A stretch of 64,000 nucleotides of DNA from Muriicola sp041358175 (GCF_041358175.1 NZ_JBGKBE010000003.1:124001-188000), one strand, 5' to 3'; shown: positions 27,201 through 35,420, numbered from the stretch's first letter. The notes: a model not told the origin generated them from the sequence alone. Translations and numbers: made by a program.

Positions 27201-27619
27201 AGTATCCGATCATTTTCAGTGGCAGTAACTTCCAGGGTATCATTGTCCTTAAATCTTCTGGCAGTTTCCTTGACAACGGCAAATGCTTCGGGGAGTATAT
27301 TATCAAGCGTCTGCTGTGTCAATTTGTACGCCTCATCTTCTAATTTGTCAACTTCTGCGTAAAGCTCTTCATTTCTATCAATATCGGTGGATTGTTCCAC
27401 TTCGAGTTTGATTTTATTTATCTCCTCTGTCAGGGAAGCGCATGTTTCCGCTATCAGCGATTTAAACCCTGTCGTTTTGGCTCGAAGTTCATCATTTGAC
27501 AAAGTCTGGAGCTTATCGCCAAAGGCATTAATCTCATCCACCAAAGGGCCTAACTCTTTGACATCACGTTTGGATTTATCCCCTACAAACGCTTTAATAA
27601 CACTATTTAGTAAACTCAT
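24257..27619 (-). CDS. secA: Preprotein translocase ATPase SecA
   Basis: SecA is the motor that pushes unfolded preproteins through SecYEG. Walker A is QTGEGKT (193-199), with DEVDSVLIDDARTPLIISG, TIATNMAGRGTDIKL and GRSGRQGDPGSS following in order. At 1120 residues it is longer than the E. coli protein (901), as is usual in Bacteroidota. Extra sequence follows the ISGPVP segment (from about RQRKHLTAVLAEAKKK to IEYISGDQ). The zinc-binding CxCx8C[H/C] tail is absent, and the protein ends in a basic DUF-like tail (KYKQAEPLLDKGEWVLIED). It is a single gene with its own terminator. Confidence 0.97.
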   Translation of the reverse strand: MSLLNSVIKAFVGDKSKRDVKELGPLVDEINAFGDKLQTLSNDELRAKTTGFKSLIAETCASLTEEINKIKLEVEQSTDIDRNEELYAEVDKLEDEAYKLTQQTLDNILPEAFAVVKETARRFKDNDTLEVTATENDRILSGTKDYVSLEGDKAIWKNSWDAAGKEVTWDMVHYDVQLIGGIALHQGKVAEMQTGEGKTLVATLPLYLNALPGKGTHLVTVNDYLAKRDSAWMGPIFEFHGLKVDCIDKHKPNSDGRRAAYNADVTYGTNNEFGFDYLRDNMAHTPGDLVQRPHYYAIVDEVDSVLIDDARTPLIISGPVPEGDRHEFNELRPKVTDIVEKQRKHLTAVLAEAKKKIAEGDTKEGGLLLLRVHRGLPKNKALIKYLSEEGIKQLLQKTENFYMQDNNREMPVVDSELLFVIDEKNNQIELTDKGIEYISGDQAKDFFLMPDIGSEIAKIENQELDIEEEARLKEELFKDFAVKSERIHTMSQLLKAYTLFEKDVEYVVMDNKVMIVDEQTGRIMDGRRYSDGLHQAIEAKENVKIEAMTQTFATVTLQNYFRMYNKLAGMTGTAVTEAGELWEIYKLDVVEIPTNRPIARDDRQDLIYKTKREKYNAIIDEVTQLSQQGRPVLIGTTSVEISELLSRMLNIRKVQHNVLNAKLHKKEADIVAEAGNPGVVTIATNMAGRGTDIKLSDEVKKAGGLAIIGTERHDSRRVDRQLRGRSGRQGDPGSSQFYVSLEDNLMRLFGSDRVAKMMDRMGLEEGEVIQHSMMTKSIERAQKKVEENNFGIRKRLLEYDDVMNAQREVVYKRRRHALQGERLKVDIANMIYDTCEVISEFNKEANDYKNFEFELIKYFSITSPISQDEFSKLSYLEISNRIYSAVYDHYREKMERSAATAFPVIKKVYEDSANKYERIVVPFTDGIKTLNVVTDLKNAYESNGKQLITDFEKNITLAIIDEAWKTHLRKMDELKQSVQLAVHEQKDPLLIYKFEAFELFKGMIDKVNKDVVSFLFKGELPSGNTEDIQEARNVRRSKETLKTTKEEIPNSDELAAQNRAAGQTQGGRPQVTETIIRDRPKIGRNDRVTIKNVMSGESKTIKYKQAEPLLDKGEWVLIED

Positions 27620-27782
27620 GAAATTATTCTTTTCCCCTTCCCAATCTCAGGTAGTCATGCGGGCAGAGGTATATTTATTTAAATTCTGTTGAATCCGGTA
27701 TTTACGTTAAAAAAAGGGGGTCAAAAGCCGTTCCACTTTTGTCAAATCCGGATTTCCTGCTATAAGTATGTCAAAATTACAT

Positions 27783-27810
27783 AAAAAAAAAGCCTCCGAA
27801 GAGACTTTTT
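27783..27810 (-). terminator. Terminator after the DUF2795 gene
   Basis: On the minus strand the arms AAAAAGTCTC and GAGGCTTTTT enclose a TTCG tetraloop with one mismatch, and T residues follow. It lies 20 bases beyond the stop at 27831. Confidence 0.88.
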
Positions 27811-27830
27811 AACGCTATTTAAACATTCTA

Positions 27831-28055
27831 TTAATATTCATCCTCATTCCAGAGATAGTCCTCTTCAGTAGGATAATCTGGCCATATCTCTTCGATACTT
27901 TCATATATCTCACCCCCTTCTTCTTCCATGGACTGCAGGTTTTCAACCACTTCCAATGGAGCTCCGGTTCGGATCGCATAATCGATCAATTCATCTTTAG
28001 TCGCCGGCCAGGGCGCATCACTCAAATAGGATGCTAATTCTAAGGTCCAATACAT
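27831..28055 (-). CDS. DUF2795 family small acidic protein
   Basis: The 74-residue, strongly acidic protein begins MYWTLELASYLSDAPWPATK and ends YPTEEDYLWNEDEY. It matches the highly conserved DUF2795 proteins of flavobacteria. The family's function is unknown. The frame can be extended to an ATG at 28085, but that codon overlaps the -7 box of a perfect promoter, so the start at 28055 is used. It is a single gene with its own promoter and terminator, which suggests strong independent expression. Confidence 0.88.
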   Translation of the reverse strand: MYWTLELASYLSDAPWPATKDELIDYAIRTGAPLEVVENLQSMEEEGGEIYESIEEIWPDYPTEEDYLWNEDEY

Positions 28056-28082
28056 GGTAAAAGTATAATTTGTAAATTTTTG

Positions 28083-28112
28083 CAAAAATAATTTTTAAAC
28101 TCAGACTGCCAA
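28083..28112 (-). promoter_or_regulatory. Perfect Bacteroidota promoter of the DUF2795 gene
   Basis: On the minus strand TTG (28112-28110), a 19-base spacer and TATTTTTG (28090-28083) fit the consensus exactly. The predicted transcript begins near 28078, leaving a leader of about 22 bases. Confidence 0.85.
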
Positions 28113-28190
28113 GTTTTTTTGGCTTTATTTATAAAGTTTTTGCAATAATCCCGGTTTTGTTAGAGTCATAACGACGAAAAAAGCAATTTA

Positions 28191-28766
28191 TTAGCCTTTT
28201 TTGGCGGGAATCCATTTTATTTCATCAGCATTTAAATCAGCGGCCAAAGCCCTGGAGAGGACAAATAAATAATCGGAAAGCCTGTTCAGATAGGATAATA
28301 CCTCAGGATCAAAAGGTTGATTTTCATTTAAAAGACATGCCATGCGTTCCGCTCTTCGACATACTGTTCTGGCAATATGACAGTATGACACTGCCTGGTG
28401 CCCACCGGGAAGAATAAAATGAGTCATCACCGGGAGCGTTTCGTCCATCCTGTCCATTTCTTCCTCTAGCATACCAATATCTTCCTTCCCAATCTTTGGA
28501 ATATCGAGTCGTTCCCTTCCACTTTTCAGAACAGCTTTATCAGGATCGGTTGCGAGGATAGCTCCCACAGTAAAAAGATCTTGCTGTATCTTCATCAACA
28601 TCTCCTTGTACCGATCATTTATTTCCTGATCGCGTAACAGTCCCAGCCACGAATTCAGTTCATCTACAGTACCATAGCTCTGAATACGAATGTTGTGTTT
28701 GGGTACCCGGGTTCCTCCGAATAATGCCGTCATTCCCTGGTCTCCCGTCTTGGTGTAAATTTTCAT
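28191..28766 (-). CDS. Cob(I)yrinic acid a,c-diamide adenosyltransferase, PduO type
   Basis: The enzyme transfers adenosyl from ATP to cob(I)alamin to make coenzyme B12. The 191 residues show the PduO/CobO2 hallmarks: KIYTKTGDQGMTALFGG at the N-terminus (ATP site), YGTVDELNSWLG, HFILPGGH and CRRAERMACLL. The family forms trimers with active sites between subunits. The gene is the last of an apparent operon that also holds a 46-residue membrane protein, a shortened methyltransferase relative and an ABC-F protein. No other B12 synthesis gene is nearby, so it probably serves salvaged cobamides. Confidence 0.94.
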   Translation of the reverse strand: MKIYTKTGDQGMTALFGGTRVPKHNIRIQSYGTVDELNSWLGLLRDQEINDRYKEMLMKIQQDLFTVGAILATDPDKAVLKSGRERLDIPKIGKEDIGMLEEEMDRMDETLPVMTHFILPGGHQAVSYCHIARTVCRRAERMACLLNENQPFDPEVLSYLNRLSDYLFVLSRALAADLNADEIKWIPAKKG

Positions 28767-28789
28767 AACTATGTGTTTGGTAAAAGCCG

Positions 28790-28930
28790 CTAGTCTTTTT
28801 TGTTCTTTCGCTCATATCCCTCCATGAACTTCCTGGATTTACGCTCTTTCGATCTTTTCTTGTTGAATACAGAAAGAGCGATATAAATGACGGCTACCAA
28901 ACCTAAAACATAGAAGATAGTATTGTCCAT
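28790..28930 (-). CDS. 46-residue single-pass membrane protein
   Basis: The frame begins ATG GAC AAT and encodes MDNTIFYVLGLVAVIYIALS, one membrane helix, followed by a very basic tail (KKRSKERKSRKF, then EGYERKNKKD). Membrane helix plus positive tail predicts the C-terminus in the cytoplasm. It lies 23 bases before the adenosyltransferase gene and 29 bases after the gene upstream, all in one direction, so it looks like a genuine operon member. I do not recognise a named family. Confidence 0.7.
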   Translation of the reverse strand: MDNTIFYVLGLVAVIYIALSVFNKKRSKERKSRKFMEGYERKNKKD

Positions 28931-28959
28931 AAGGCTGAATTCACCATAAAATTAAACCA

Positions 28960-29460
28960 TTATATCCTAATGTGAAAATGTTGTTTCTCCTGCTCCTTTC
29001 TCAGGAAGAGTATGCCACCATGATAAAAATCAATGGAAACCCGTATCCAAGCTTTTTCACACAAAGTGCTCCAGACCTTCCTGTTTCGCCTGTTGTTATT
29101 AATTCCTTCGAGGAGAATCATGGTTTTGTTGTGGCTATATTGCTCCAGAGAATCAAAGTCGAATTTTTCAAAATAATCACCTCCGATGAATATAAGATCA
29201 GAAGGTTTCCGGCCAGACTCAACTTCAGGATATTCTTCTCTAACTGCCTCCAGGTATTGCCGTTGATCTGTAAAAAGGTGCACCGACTCATATTTAAAAT
29301 ACGGAATACTTTTCATCAGGACCTTCTGCACTTTCGATCGGCGATTCCGACTTTTTCGATAGAGGCAACGAGTGAGGTACTGGTAGACAAAGGGAGAATG
29401 GATGCCGTACTGATTGGTCGATCGAATTAAAAAAGTAAAGTAAGACCAGATACGAAACAT
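28960..29460 (-). CDS. Shortened relative of a flavobacterial class I methyltransferase
   Basis: The 166-residue protein begins MFRIWSYFTFLIRSTNQYGI with the conserved HSPFVYQYLTRCLY. It ends in GGILFLRKEQEKQHFHIRI. From memory both ends match a flavobacterial O-methyltransferase-like family of about 240 residues. The SAM-binding glycine loop expected in the middle (a VLEIGTSLG-like motif) is missing, and the DLIFIGGDYF segment aligns with the later acidic strand. An internal loss of about 60-70 residues is inferred. The frame is intact, so it may be a non-catalytic remnant or a repurposed protein. It lies 33 bases after the ABC-F gene, in its operon. Confidence 0.7.
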   Translation of the reverse strand: MFRIWSYFTFLIRSTNQYGIHSPFVYQYLTRCLYRKSRNRRSKVQKVLMKSIPYFKYESVHLFTDQRQYLEAVREEYPEVESGRKPSDLIFIGGDYFEKFDFDSLEQYSHNKTMILLEGINNNRRNRKVWSTLCEKAWIRVSIDFYHGGILFLRKEQEKQHFHIRI

Positions 29461-29493
29461 AAATGCCTTTATACTCTATTTCACAATTACGTA

Positions 29494-31374
29494 TTACTCT
29501 CTGAGGAGAGAAATTTCAAACCAACGTTCTGTTTTAGAATTGATTTGCTCTTCAACCTCACTGAGGGATTTTGAAAGGTCGGTGATTTCCTCCGGACTTA
29601 AATCTGAATTCAGAAAAGCTTGCTGTAATTCTTTTTTCTTTGCTTCCAGACTCTGGATTTCGCGTTCTAACTGCTTATATTCTTTCTGCTCCAGATAAGA
29701 CAGGGTACTACTACCTTCCTTATCTCTCCATTGGGATTTATCCGACTCCTGCTTCGATTTGTTCTCCTTGCTTTCATTACGTTTTGTTTGTTCAAGGCTA
29801 TCTTCATAGGCTCTGAAATCGGAATAGTTTCCCGGAAAATCTTCAATAATCCCTTCGCCCCTGAAGACAAAAAGATGATCGACTATTTTATCCATAAAAT
29901 ACCGGTCATGTGAAACAACTACAAGACATCCCGGGTAATCGAGTAAGAACTCTTCAAGTACATTGAGGGTAACAACGTCCAGGTCGTTGGTGGGTTCATC
30001 AAGGATAAGAAAGTTTGGGTTTTGAATGAGGACAGTGCACAAATACAGGCGTTTTCGTTCCCCACCGCTGAGTTTCTCTACATAGTCATACTGCTTTTTC
30101 CGGTCGAAGAGAAAGCGCTCAAGCAACTGTTGTGCAGAAAGTTGTTTCCCTTTCTTTAACGGAATATATTCCCCGAATTCCCTGATAACTTCAATTACTT
30201 TCTGTCCTGACTTTACCTTGATTCCTTCCTGGGTATAATAGCCAAATTTTATCGTTTCTCCTGTGGTGATCTTGCCTCCATCGGCTTGTTCCCTGCCCGT
30301 AATTAAATTGAGGAAGGTTGACTTTCCCGTACCGTTTTTACCAATGATACCCAGTCGCTCTCCCTTTAAAAACGAATAACTGAATTTGTTGAGGATGGGC
30401 GTTTGCGGAAAGGACTTAACTACATTGTGAAACTCCAGAATCTTACTGCCCAGGCGTTCCATATTGATTTCTAATTGCACCTGGTGATCCTTCCTTCTTT
30501 GCTGTGCCTTGTTTTTGATTTCATGAAAATCATCAATTCTGGATTTCGACTTGGTAGTTCTCGCCTTAGGCTGTCGCCGCATCCAGTCGAGTTCCTTTTT
30601 AAAAAGCTGCTTGGATTTGTGTAATTCTGATGCCTGCTGCTGTTCCCTGGCCTCTTTCTTTTCAAGGTAGTAGCTGTAATTTCCCTTGTAGGAGTACAAT
30701 TGACCCTGATCGAGTTCCAGGATCTCATTGCAAACCCTTTCCAGAAAATACCGGTCGTGGGTTACCATAAAAAGGGTAATACTTTCCCTGGCAAAGTAAT
30801 TTTCCAACCATTCAATCATCTCGAGATCGAGGTGGTTGGTGGGTTCGTCCAAGATGAGAAGATCGGGCTTGTTGAGCAGTGCATTGGCCAGCGCAATTCG
30901 TTTTTTTTGCCCTCCGGAAAGTGAACCTACTTTTGCGTTGAGGTCTTCCAGCTGCAATCTGAAAAGTATCTGTCGGTATTGAGTTTCAAAATCCCAGGCA
31001 TTGAAACGTTCCATGGCCTCAAAAGCCTTTTGATATTGCTTTTCATTTTCCGGAGTTTCAAGGGCCTTTTCATAACTCCTTATTACCTGCAACACTTCGT
31101 TGTCTGATCTGAAAATGCACTCTTCAATGGTTAACTCATCCTTGAGAACGGGGTCTTGTTCGAGATATGAAATCCGGATGTTTTTTCGGAGAGTTACCTT
31201 CCCATCATCGGATTTGTCCTTCCCCCCAAGTATATTGAGGATGGAGGTTTTTCCCGTTCCATTCTGAGCAATCAGAGCTATTTTTTGCTCCTTATTGATC
31301 CCGAAAGAAAGATCAGTAAAGAGAACGCGTTCCCCATAGGATTTTGAAATTCCCTCTACGGATACCAGATTCAT
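29494..31374 (-). CDS. ABC-F family ATP-binding protein, Uup-like
   Basis: Two ATP-binding cassettes lie in one soluble 626-residue chain without membrane segments. The first has QNGTGKTSIL and signature LSGGQKKRIAL. The second has GKNGTGKSTFLNL and LSGGERKRLYL. A charged linker rich in Lys and Arg (from about QQQASELHKSKQLFKKE) separates them. A coiled-coil C-terminal extension rich in Glu, Lys and Ser resembles Uup. ABC-F proteins act on ribosomes or, for Uup, in DNA or ribosome maintenance. The start codon overlaps the stop of the DUF4105 gene by four bases, so translation is coupled. Confidence 0.93.
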   Translation of the reverse strand: MNLVSVEGISKSYGERVLFTDLSFGINKEQKIALIAQNGTGKTSILNILGGKDKSDDGKVTLRKNIRISYLEQDPVLKDELTIEECIFRSDNEVLQVIRSYEKALETPENEKQYQKAFEAMERFNAWDFETQYRQILFRLQLEDLNAKVGSLSGGQKKRIALANALLNKPDLLILDEPTNHLDLEMIEWLENYFARESITLFMVTHDRYFLERVCNEILELDQGQLYSYKGNYSYYLEKKEAREQQQASELHKSKQLFKKELDWMRRQPKARTTKSKSRIDDFHEIKNKAQQRRKDHQVQLEINMERLGSKILEFHNVVKSFPQTPILNKFSYSFLKGERLGIIGKNGTGKSTFLNLITGREQADGGKITTGETIKFGYYTQEGIKVKSGQKVIEVIREFGEYIPLKKGKQLSAQQLLERFLFDRKKQYDYVEKLSGGERKRLYLCTVLIQNPNFLILDEPTNDLDVVTLNVLEEFLLDYPGCLVVVSHDRYFMDKIVDHLFVFRGEGIIEDFPGNYSDFRAYEDSLEQTKRNESKENKSKQESDKSQWRDKEGSSTLSYLEQKEYKQLEREIQSLEAKKKELQQAFLNSDLSPEEITDLSKSLSEVEEQINSKTERWFEISLLRE

Positions 31375-32558
31375 TTTGAGGTAGTTTCAATTTTCTGATT
31401 GTGATAAAGTAAAAAACCGTATCGCAATCCTAAGGTTGCCAGAATTACCGCCAGGATAGGTGAAAAGAGTTGGATGCCTAATATCCAAATGAAAACCGTA
31501 ATGGCAAGTAATATTAAAATACCTAAAAGGTATGAGGCACCCCAGGATGGGAGTTTCTTGCCCCTCAACAGGTAATACAAGGGCACCAAATTCAGGGGAA
31601 AGGCCCAAAGTACATTGAGGTTTATAGCCGTAGCCGTATGATCCGTAAAAAACCAGAGAAAAACGATCAGGCAACCCGCGATTCCGGTAAAAAAGAATAA
31701 AACAATGTCCATCACCTTACTGCGGACATTATTGCGAAGGTCGATGTAGGTGATGGTAACGGTAAACAGGAATAAAAGACCAAACCAAAATAGGGGAGAG
31801 GTAGTAAAAAAGTTCCCCCGGTTCTGCATTTGATGATCGAGTATTGTCCTTTCCCTCTCAACAATGGGTTTACCATCGAGAAGCGTATGTTCTAATTGCG
31901 ATAAAACGTAATTAGGCAAAAACATATACTGCAAATGGCCTGCTTTACGGTCGATAACTGCGCCCAGAGCAAGGTCAATCCCAAAACTGGACCAGGAATT
32001 TCGGATAAGATTTTGTTGAATCAGGTCTCTGAAAGAGTAATCCTTGTCCTGTAAATAATCCTCATAAACAAGTTCATCGCCCAGAGATGCCTGTAATACT
32101 TCCGGGATTTTGGTTGAACAATTTTCCATAAGAAAATCGTATTTGTAATCCCTGTTCTGGGGTTTGTAATTATTTTCCAGGAAGGAAAAAATTTCATTTT
32201 TTTCCTTAGAAGAAATATTGAGAAGTTGCTCCTTTACCCAACGGTTTTCAAGTTCATAGGCATACAGGAAATTCTCAAACCTTTGTTTGCTCAAAGAATA
32301 CAGTAATTTACCCCTGGCAAATTTTCCGTAAAAATTAGGAGTGTTAAAGTTGAAGGTACCGTAATTGTAGATCCAGTCGATCCCTTTTTCACTGTCCTGA
32401 ACCCGAAATGCGCTGTGACCAAAGGTGGAATAAAGCTCCATGCCCGGACCACAAGTAATTACGCTGATCACAGCCTTTTCCGACAAGGGTTCTGCCTGAG
32501 AAAACAGACATGCAGAAAAGGAGAAAAAAAATAAAAAAAAGAATTGTTTTGGTGTCAT
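31371..32558 (-). CDS. DUF4105 domain membrane protein
   Basis: The 395-residue protein has a signal peptide (ending LFSQ) and an extracytoplasmic DUF4105 domain of about 200 residues with GPGMELYSTFGHSAFRVQD and NYGTFNFNTPNFYGKFARG. Four or five transmembrane helices follow in the C-terminal 170 residues. The conserved His and Cys (FGHSAFR, ENCSTKIPE) suggest an enzyme of the NlpC/P60-like type, but this has not been established for the family. It heads the operon that continues with the ABC-F gene. Confidence 0.88.
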   Translation of the reverse strand: MTPKQFFFLFFFSFSACLFSQAEPLSEKAVISVITCGPGMELYSTFGHSAFRVQDSEKGIDWIYNYGTFNFNTPNFYGKFARGKLLYSLSKQRFENFLYAYELENRWVKEQLLNISSKEKNEIFSFLENNYKPQNRDYKYDFLMENCSTKIPEVLQASLGDELVYEDYLQDKDYSFRDLIQQNLIRNSWSSFGIDLALGAVIDRKAGHLQYMFLPNYVLSQLEHTLLDGKPIVERERTILDHQMQNRGNFFTTSPLFWFGLLFLFTVTITYIDLRNNVRSKVMDIVLFFFTGIAGCLIVFLWFFTDHTATAINLNVLWAFPLNLVPLYYLLRGKKLPSWGASYLLGILILLAITVFIWILGIQLFSPILAVILATLGLRYGFLLYHNQKIETTSK

Positions 32559-32670
32559 CAGGCAAGTAGAGCTTATGGCAAATTCCGGTAATGGAGCAAA
32601 TATCTGAATAATTAATGGGACAAAACAGCTTCCTTAAAATTTATGCTATTTTTACGAAAAAGATCCCTGA

Positions 32671-33417
32671 GTGAAAAGATATATACCCAACTTTCTTACA
32701 CTGCTAAATGTTTTTGCAGGTTCTGTGGCGGCCATCTTTGCGGTCAGAAATGAGTGGGAGGCTATGGCCTTCCTTGTTTTTCTTGGCCTGATATTCGATT
32801 TTCTCGATGGTTTTGCCGCCCGAAAACTAAACGTGCAAAGTGAGCTGGGACTACAACTTGATTCTCTGGCAGATGTAATTACTTTTGGGTTGGTTCCGGG
32901 AATTGTCATGTTTCAGCTGATCAGTATGAGTCTCGGCGGGGTGGAAGGACCGGAGATAGCAGGGAGCGGATTATCGTTTTCCCTGAATGGATTCCTCCCG
33001 TTTTCAGGATTTTTAATTACCATGTCGTCAGCGCTTCGCCTGGGGCGATTCAATATTGATGAAAATCAGACTTCTTCCTTCATTGGCCTTCCCACGCCGG
33101 CGAACACTCTATTGATTGTTTCTCTGCCGATGATTCTACTTTTTAATGGGAATGATGCTCTAAATTCAATTATTCTAAACCAATGGTTTTTAATTGGCCT
33201 CACTGTATTGAGTTCGCTACTGCTCAATGCACCTATCCCTTTGTTTTCATTAAAGTTTAAAACACTAGGGTTTAAAGAAAATGCCCTTCGTTATATTTTT
33301 ATCCTGGTGAGTTTGTTTTGTATAGGCACTATGAAATTCCTTGCCATTCCGGTGATTATTCTGATCTACCTGATGAGTTCTCTGTTATTTTTCAGGAAAT
33401 CTACTACCGAACCTTAA
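32671..33417 (+). CDS. pssA: CDP-diacylglycerol-serine O-phosphatidyltransferase
   Basis: This inner membrane enzyme makes phosphatidylserine, the precursor of phosphatidylethanolamine. The 248 residues contain the exact CDP-alcohol phosphotransferase motif D(x)2DG(x)2AR(x)8G(x)3D(x)3D, with Asp43, Asp46, Gly60, Asp64 and Asp68. About seven or eight membrane helices are seen. The start codon is GTG. The gene is divergent from DUF4105 and convergent with lptB. A near-consensus TATTTTTA lies about 25 bases upstream. Confidence 0.94.
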   Translation: MKRYIPNFLTLLNVFAGSVAAIFAVRNEWEAMAFLVFLGLIFDFLDGFAARKLNVQSELGLQLDSLADVITFGLVPGIVMFQLISMSLGGVEGPEIAGSGLSFSLNGFLPFSGFLITMSSALRLGRFNIDENQTSSFIGLPTPANTLLIVSLPMILLFNGNDALNSIILNQWFLIGLTVLSSLLLNAPIPLFSLKFKTLGFKENALRYIFILVSLFCIGTMKFLAIPVIILIYLMSSLLFFRKSTTEP

Positions 33418-33451
33418 AAAAAAGTGGGGCGTTTAGCTGTGGCAGGCCTAC

Positions 33452-34192
33452 TTAAAATTCTAGCTTTTTCTTCCTCAGTTCGAAATTCTGTCCGAGATAG
33501 ACTTTTCTGACCATCTCATCTTCCGCCAGGATTTCGGGAATACCGGATTTCAAAATCCCGCCTTCAAACATAAGATAAGAACGCTCAGTAATGGCCAGTG
33601 TCTCCTGTACATTGTGGTCTGTGATAAGGATGCCAATGTTCTTGTTTTTGAGTTGTGCAACAATTCGCTGGATGTCCTCTACGGCCACGGGGTCGACTCC
33701 TGCAAAAGGCTCATCGAGTAAAATAAACTTGGGATCTGTGGCAAGGGCTCGGGCTATTTCGGTTCTCCTACGCTCACCTCCCGACAAAAGATCTCCCCGG
33801 TTTTTCCGGATATGGCCCAATCCGAATTCTTCAATGAGTTGCTCCATTTTCATGTGCTGCTCTTTTTTACTGAGTTTAGTAAGCTGAAGAACACTTAAAA
33901 TATTTTTTTCGATACTCAGTTTTCGAAATACGGAGGCTTCCTGAGCCAGATATCCGATCCCGTTTTGAGCTCTTTTATACATAGGGAATTTCGTGATTTC
34001 AGTTTCATCAAGAAATATTTTCCCCCCATTGGGTTTAATCAGTCCAACAATCATGTAAAAACAGGTAGTCTTCCCGGCGCCGTTGGGCCCCAGAAGTCCG
34101 ACAATCTCACCCTGGTTGACCTCAAGAGAGATGCCTTTTACTACTTTGCGGCCGCGGTAGGCCTTCATGATATTTTCTGCTCTGAGCTTCAT
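33452..34192 (-). CDS. lptB: LPS export ABC transporter ATP-binding protein LptB
   Basis: LptB is the cytoplasmic ATPase that drives lipopolysaccharide transport with LptFG and the periplasmic bridge. The 246 residues contain Walker A GPNGAGKTT, signature LLSGGERRRTEIARALA, Walker B FILLDEPFAGVDP and the switch histidine in LITDHNVQE. The FAGVDP Walker B region is typical of LptB. A -7 box ends five bases before the ATG, so the transcript may be essentially leaderless. It follows the CMD-family gene by 51 bases. Confidence 0.95.
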   Translation of the reverse strand: MKLRAENIMKAYRGRKVVKGISLEVNQGEIVGLLGPNGAGKTTCFYMIVGLIKPNGGKIFLDETEITKFPMYKRAQNGIGYLAQEASVFRKLSIEKNILSVLQLTKLSKKEQHMKMEQLIEEFGLGHIRKNRGDLLSGGERRRTEIARALATDPKFILLDEPFAGVDPVAVEDIQRIVAQLKNKNIGILITDHNVQETLAITERSYLMFEGGILKSGIPEILAEDEMVRKVYLGQNFELRKKKLEF

Positions 34193-34197
34193 CGATT

Positions 34198-34205
34198 CAA
34201 ATCTA
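34198..34205 (-). promoter_or_regulatory. -7 box (TAGATTTG) before lptB
   Basis: On the minus strand TAGATTTG matches TAnnTTTG, with only five bases to the lptB ATG. No clear -33 element is present. It would give a transcript with almost no leader. Confidence 0.45.
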
Positions 34206-34243
34206 AGGTATTCCCCATGGAGGAAAAAGGAATTACATTTTTT

Positions 34244-34594
34244 TTAACCTTCCTGAGATTCCAGAAGTTCCCAGAACTCGTAGGCTTTCCTCAGGTGGGG
34301 GATCACTATGGTTCCGCCCACAAGGGTAGCAATGCTGAGAGTCTCCATTACTTCTTCTTTATTAGCTCCGGCCTGTTGGGCACTCTCCAGATGATACTTA
34401 ACGCAGTCATCACACCGCAATACAGCAGAGGCAACAAGGCCAAGCAGTTCTTTGGTTTTAACATCCAGAGCACCTTCTGTAAAGGCATTTGTATCGAGGT
34501 TAAAAATACGTTTGATGAGTTTGTTGTTGCTTCCCAGCAGTTTTTCGTTCATACGGGAACGATAGGCATTGAATTCGTTAACTTGATTTGGCAT
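34244..34594 (-). CDS. Carboxymuconolactone decarboxylase (AhpD-like) family protein
   Basis: This 116-residue protein starts at MPNQVNEFNAYRSRM. The AhpD-like redox motif is CDDCVKYHLE (CxxC followed by His). Family members are thiol-based peroxidase partners or lactone decarboxylases. The CxxC favours the former, but the activity is unknown. The frame can be extended to 34630, but that extension lies within tatC. Even the shorter start overlaps tatC by 17 bases, which suggests translational coupling. Confidence 0.88.
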   Translation of the reverse strand: MPNQVNEFNAYRSRMNEKLLGSNNKLIKRIFNLDTNAFTEGALDVKTKELLGLVASAVLRCDDCVKYHLESAQQAGANKEEVMETLSIATLVGGTIVIPHLRKAYEFWELLESQEG

Positions 34595-35420
34595 GTTTCC
34601 TTGTTTTTTTTGCCTCCCGTTTAAGTACACGGGCCGATATAAATATACTGAGCTGATAGAGAATGAGTACGGGCACAGCTACAATAATCTGGCTGGCTAC
34701 ATCCGGCGGAGTAATGACCGCTGATATGATCAAGACGATCACCAGGGCAATTTTTCTGTATTTTTTCAGGATCTCCGGGGTTACCAGTCCCACTTTAGTA
34801 AGGAAAAAGATGATTATTGGCAACTCAAATATCAAACCGCAGGCGATCACTGCAGCGCGTACAGTTGAAATATAAGAACTTAGATCGATGTCGTTAAACA
34901 CTTCTTCACTTACTGTGTAACTGCCCAGGAAGTTGATGGAGAGGGGGGCAACCACGTAGTAGCCGAAAAGCACTCCCATAAAAAACAGTAAGGAAGCCAC
35001 GATGATAAAACCTCTTGAGTTATTCCTTTCTTTTTCATAAAGTCCCGGGCTAATGAATTTCCACATCTCATAAAGGACATATGGAAATGCTATAATAAAA
35101 CCAGCCCAGATAGACGTCCATATATGGGCGGAAAATTGCCCCGCCATCACCCGGCTTTGTACGCGAAACAAGGGTTCGCTTCCGCAAAAAGCTTCACTGA
35201 ATCCCAGCATTTTTGACAATTTGCAAAAAATAGCATAGGTTGGGAAGTCGGGTTTTTTTGGTCCGAAAATGACGGTATCGAATATAAAATCCTTCATCAG
35301 GAAGGCTACCATGCCCACAATGACAATGGCGAGTGTAGAGCGAATTAAATGCCACCTCAGCTCTTCCAAATGGTCAAGGAAGGACATTTCGTTGGGATCC
35401 TTAGTTGTTGCTTTTGCCAT
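34578..35420 (-). CDS. tatC: Twin-arginine translocase subunit TatC
   Basis: TatC is the receptor core of the Sec-independent export path for folded, twin-arginine proteins. The 280 residues carry the family start MSFLDHLEELRWHLIRS, six transmembrane helices and the conserved PFVLYEMWKFISPGLYEKER-like stretch (here PYVLYEMWKFISPGLYEKER). An insertion after the first helix (about residues 45-85) is common in Bacteroidota. The first codon overlaps the last base of kdsD. tatA/B genes are not in the window. Confidence 0.95.
   Translation of the reverse strand: MAKATTKDPNEMSFLDHLEELRWHLIRSTLAIVIVGMVAFLMKDFIFDTVIFGPKKPDFPTYAIFCKLSKMLGFSEAFCGSEPLFRVQSRVMAGQFSAHIWTSIWAGFIIAFPYVLYEMWKFISPGLYEKERNNSRGFIIVASLLFFMGVLFGYYVVAPLSINFLGSYTVSEEVFNDIDLSSYISTVRAAVIACGLIFELPIIIFFLTKVGLVTPEILKKYRKIALVIVLIISAVITPPDVASQIIVAVPVLILYQLSIFISARVLKREAKKTRKHAKSS

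Noticed and set aside
33418..33451. Weak hairpin between pssA and lptB
   Set aside because: An AAGTGGG/CCTACTT stem with a 20-base loop and no T run is too weak to call a terminator.
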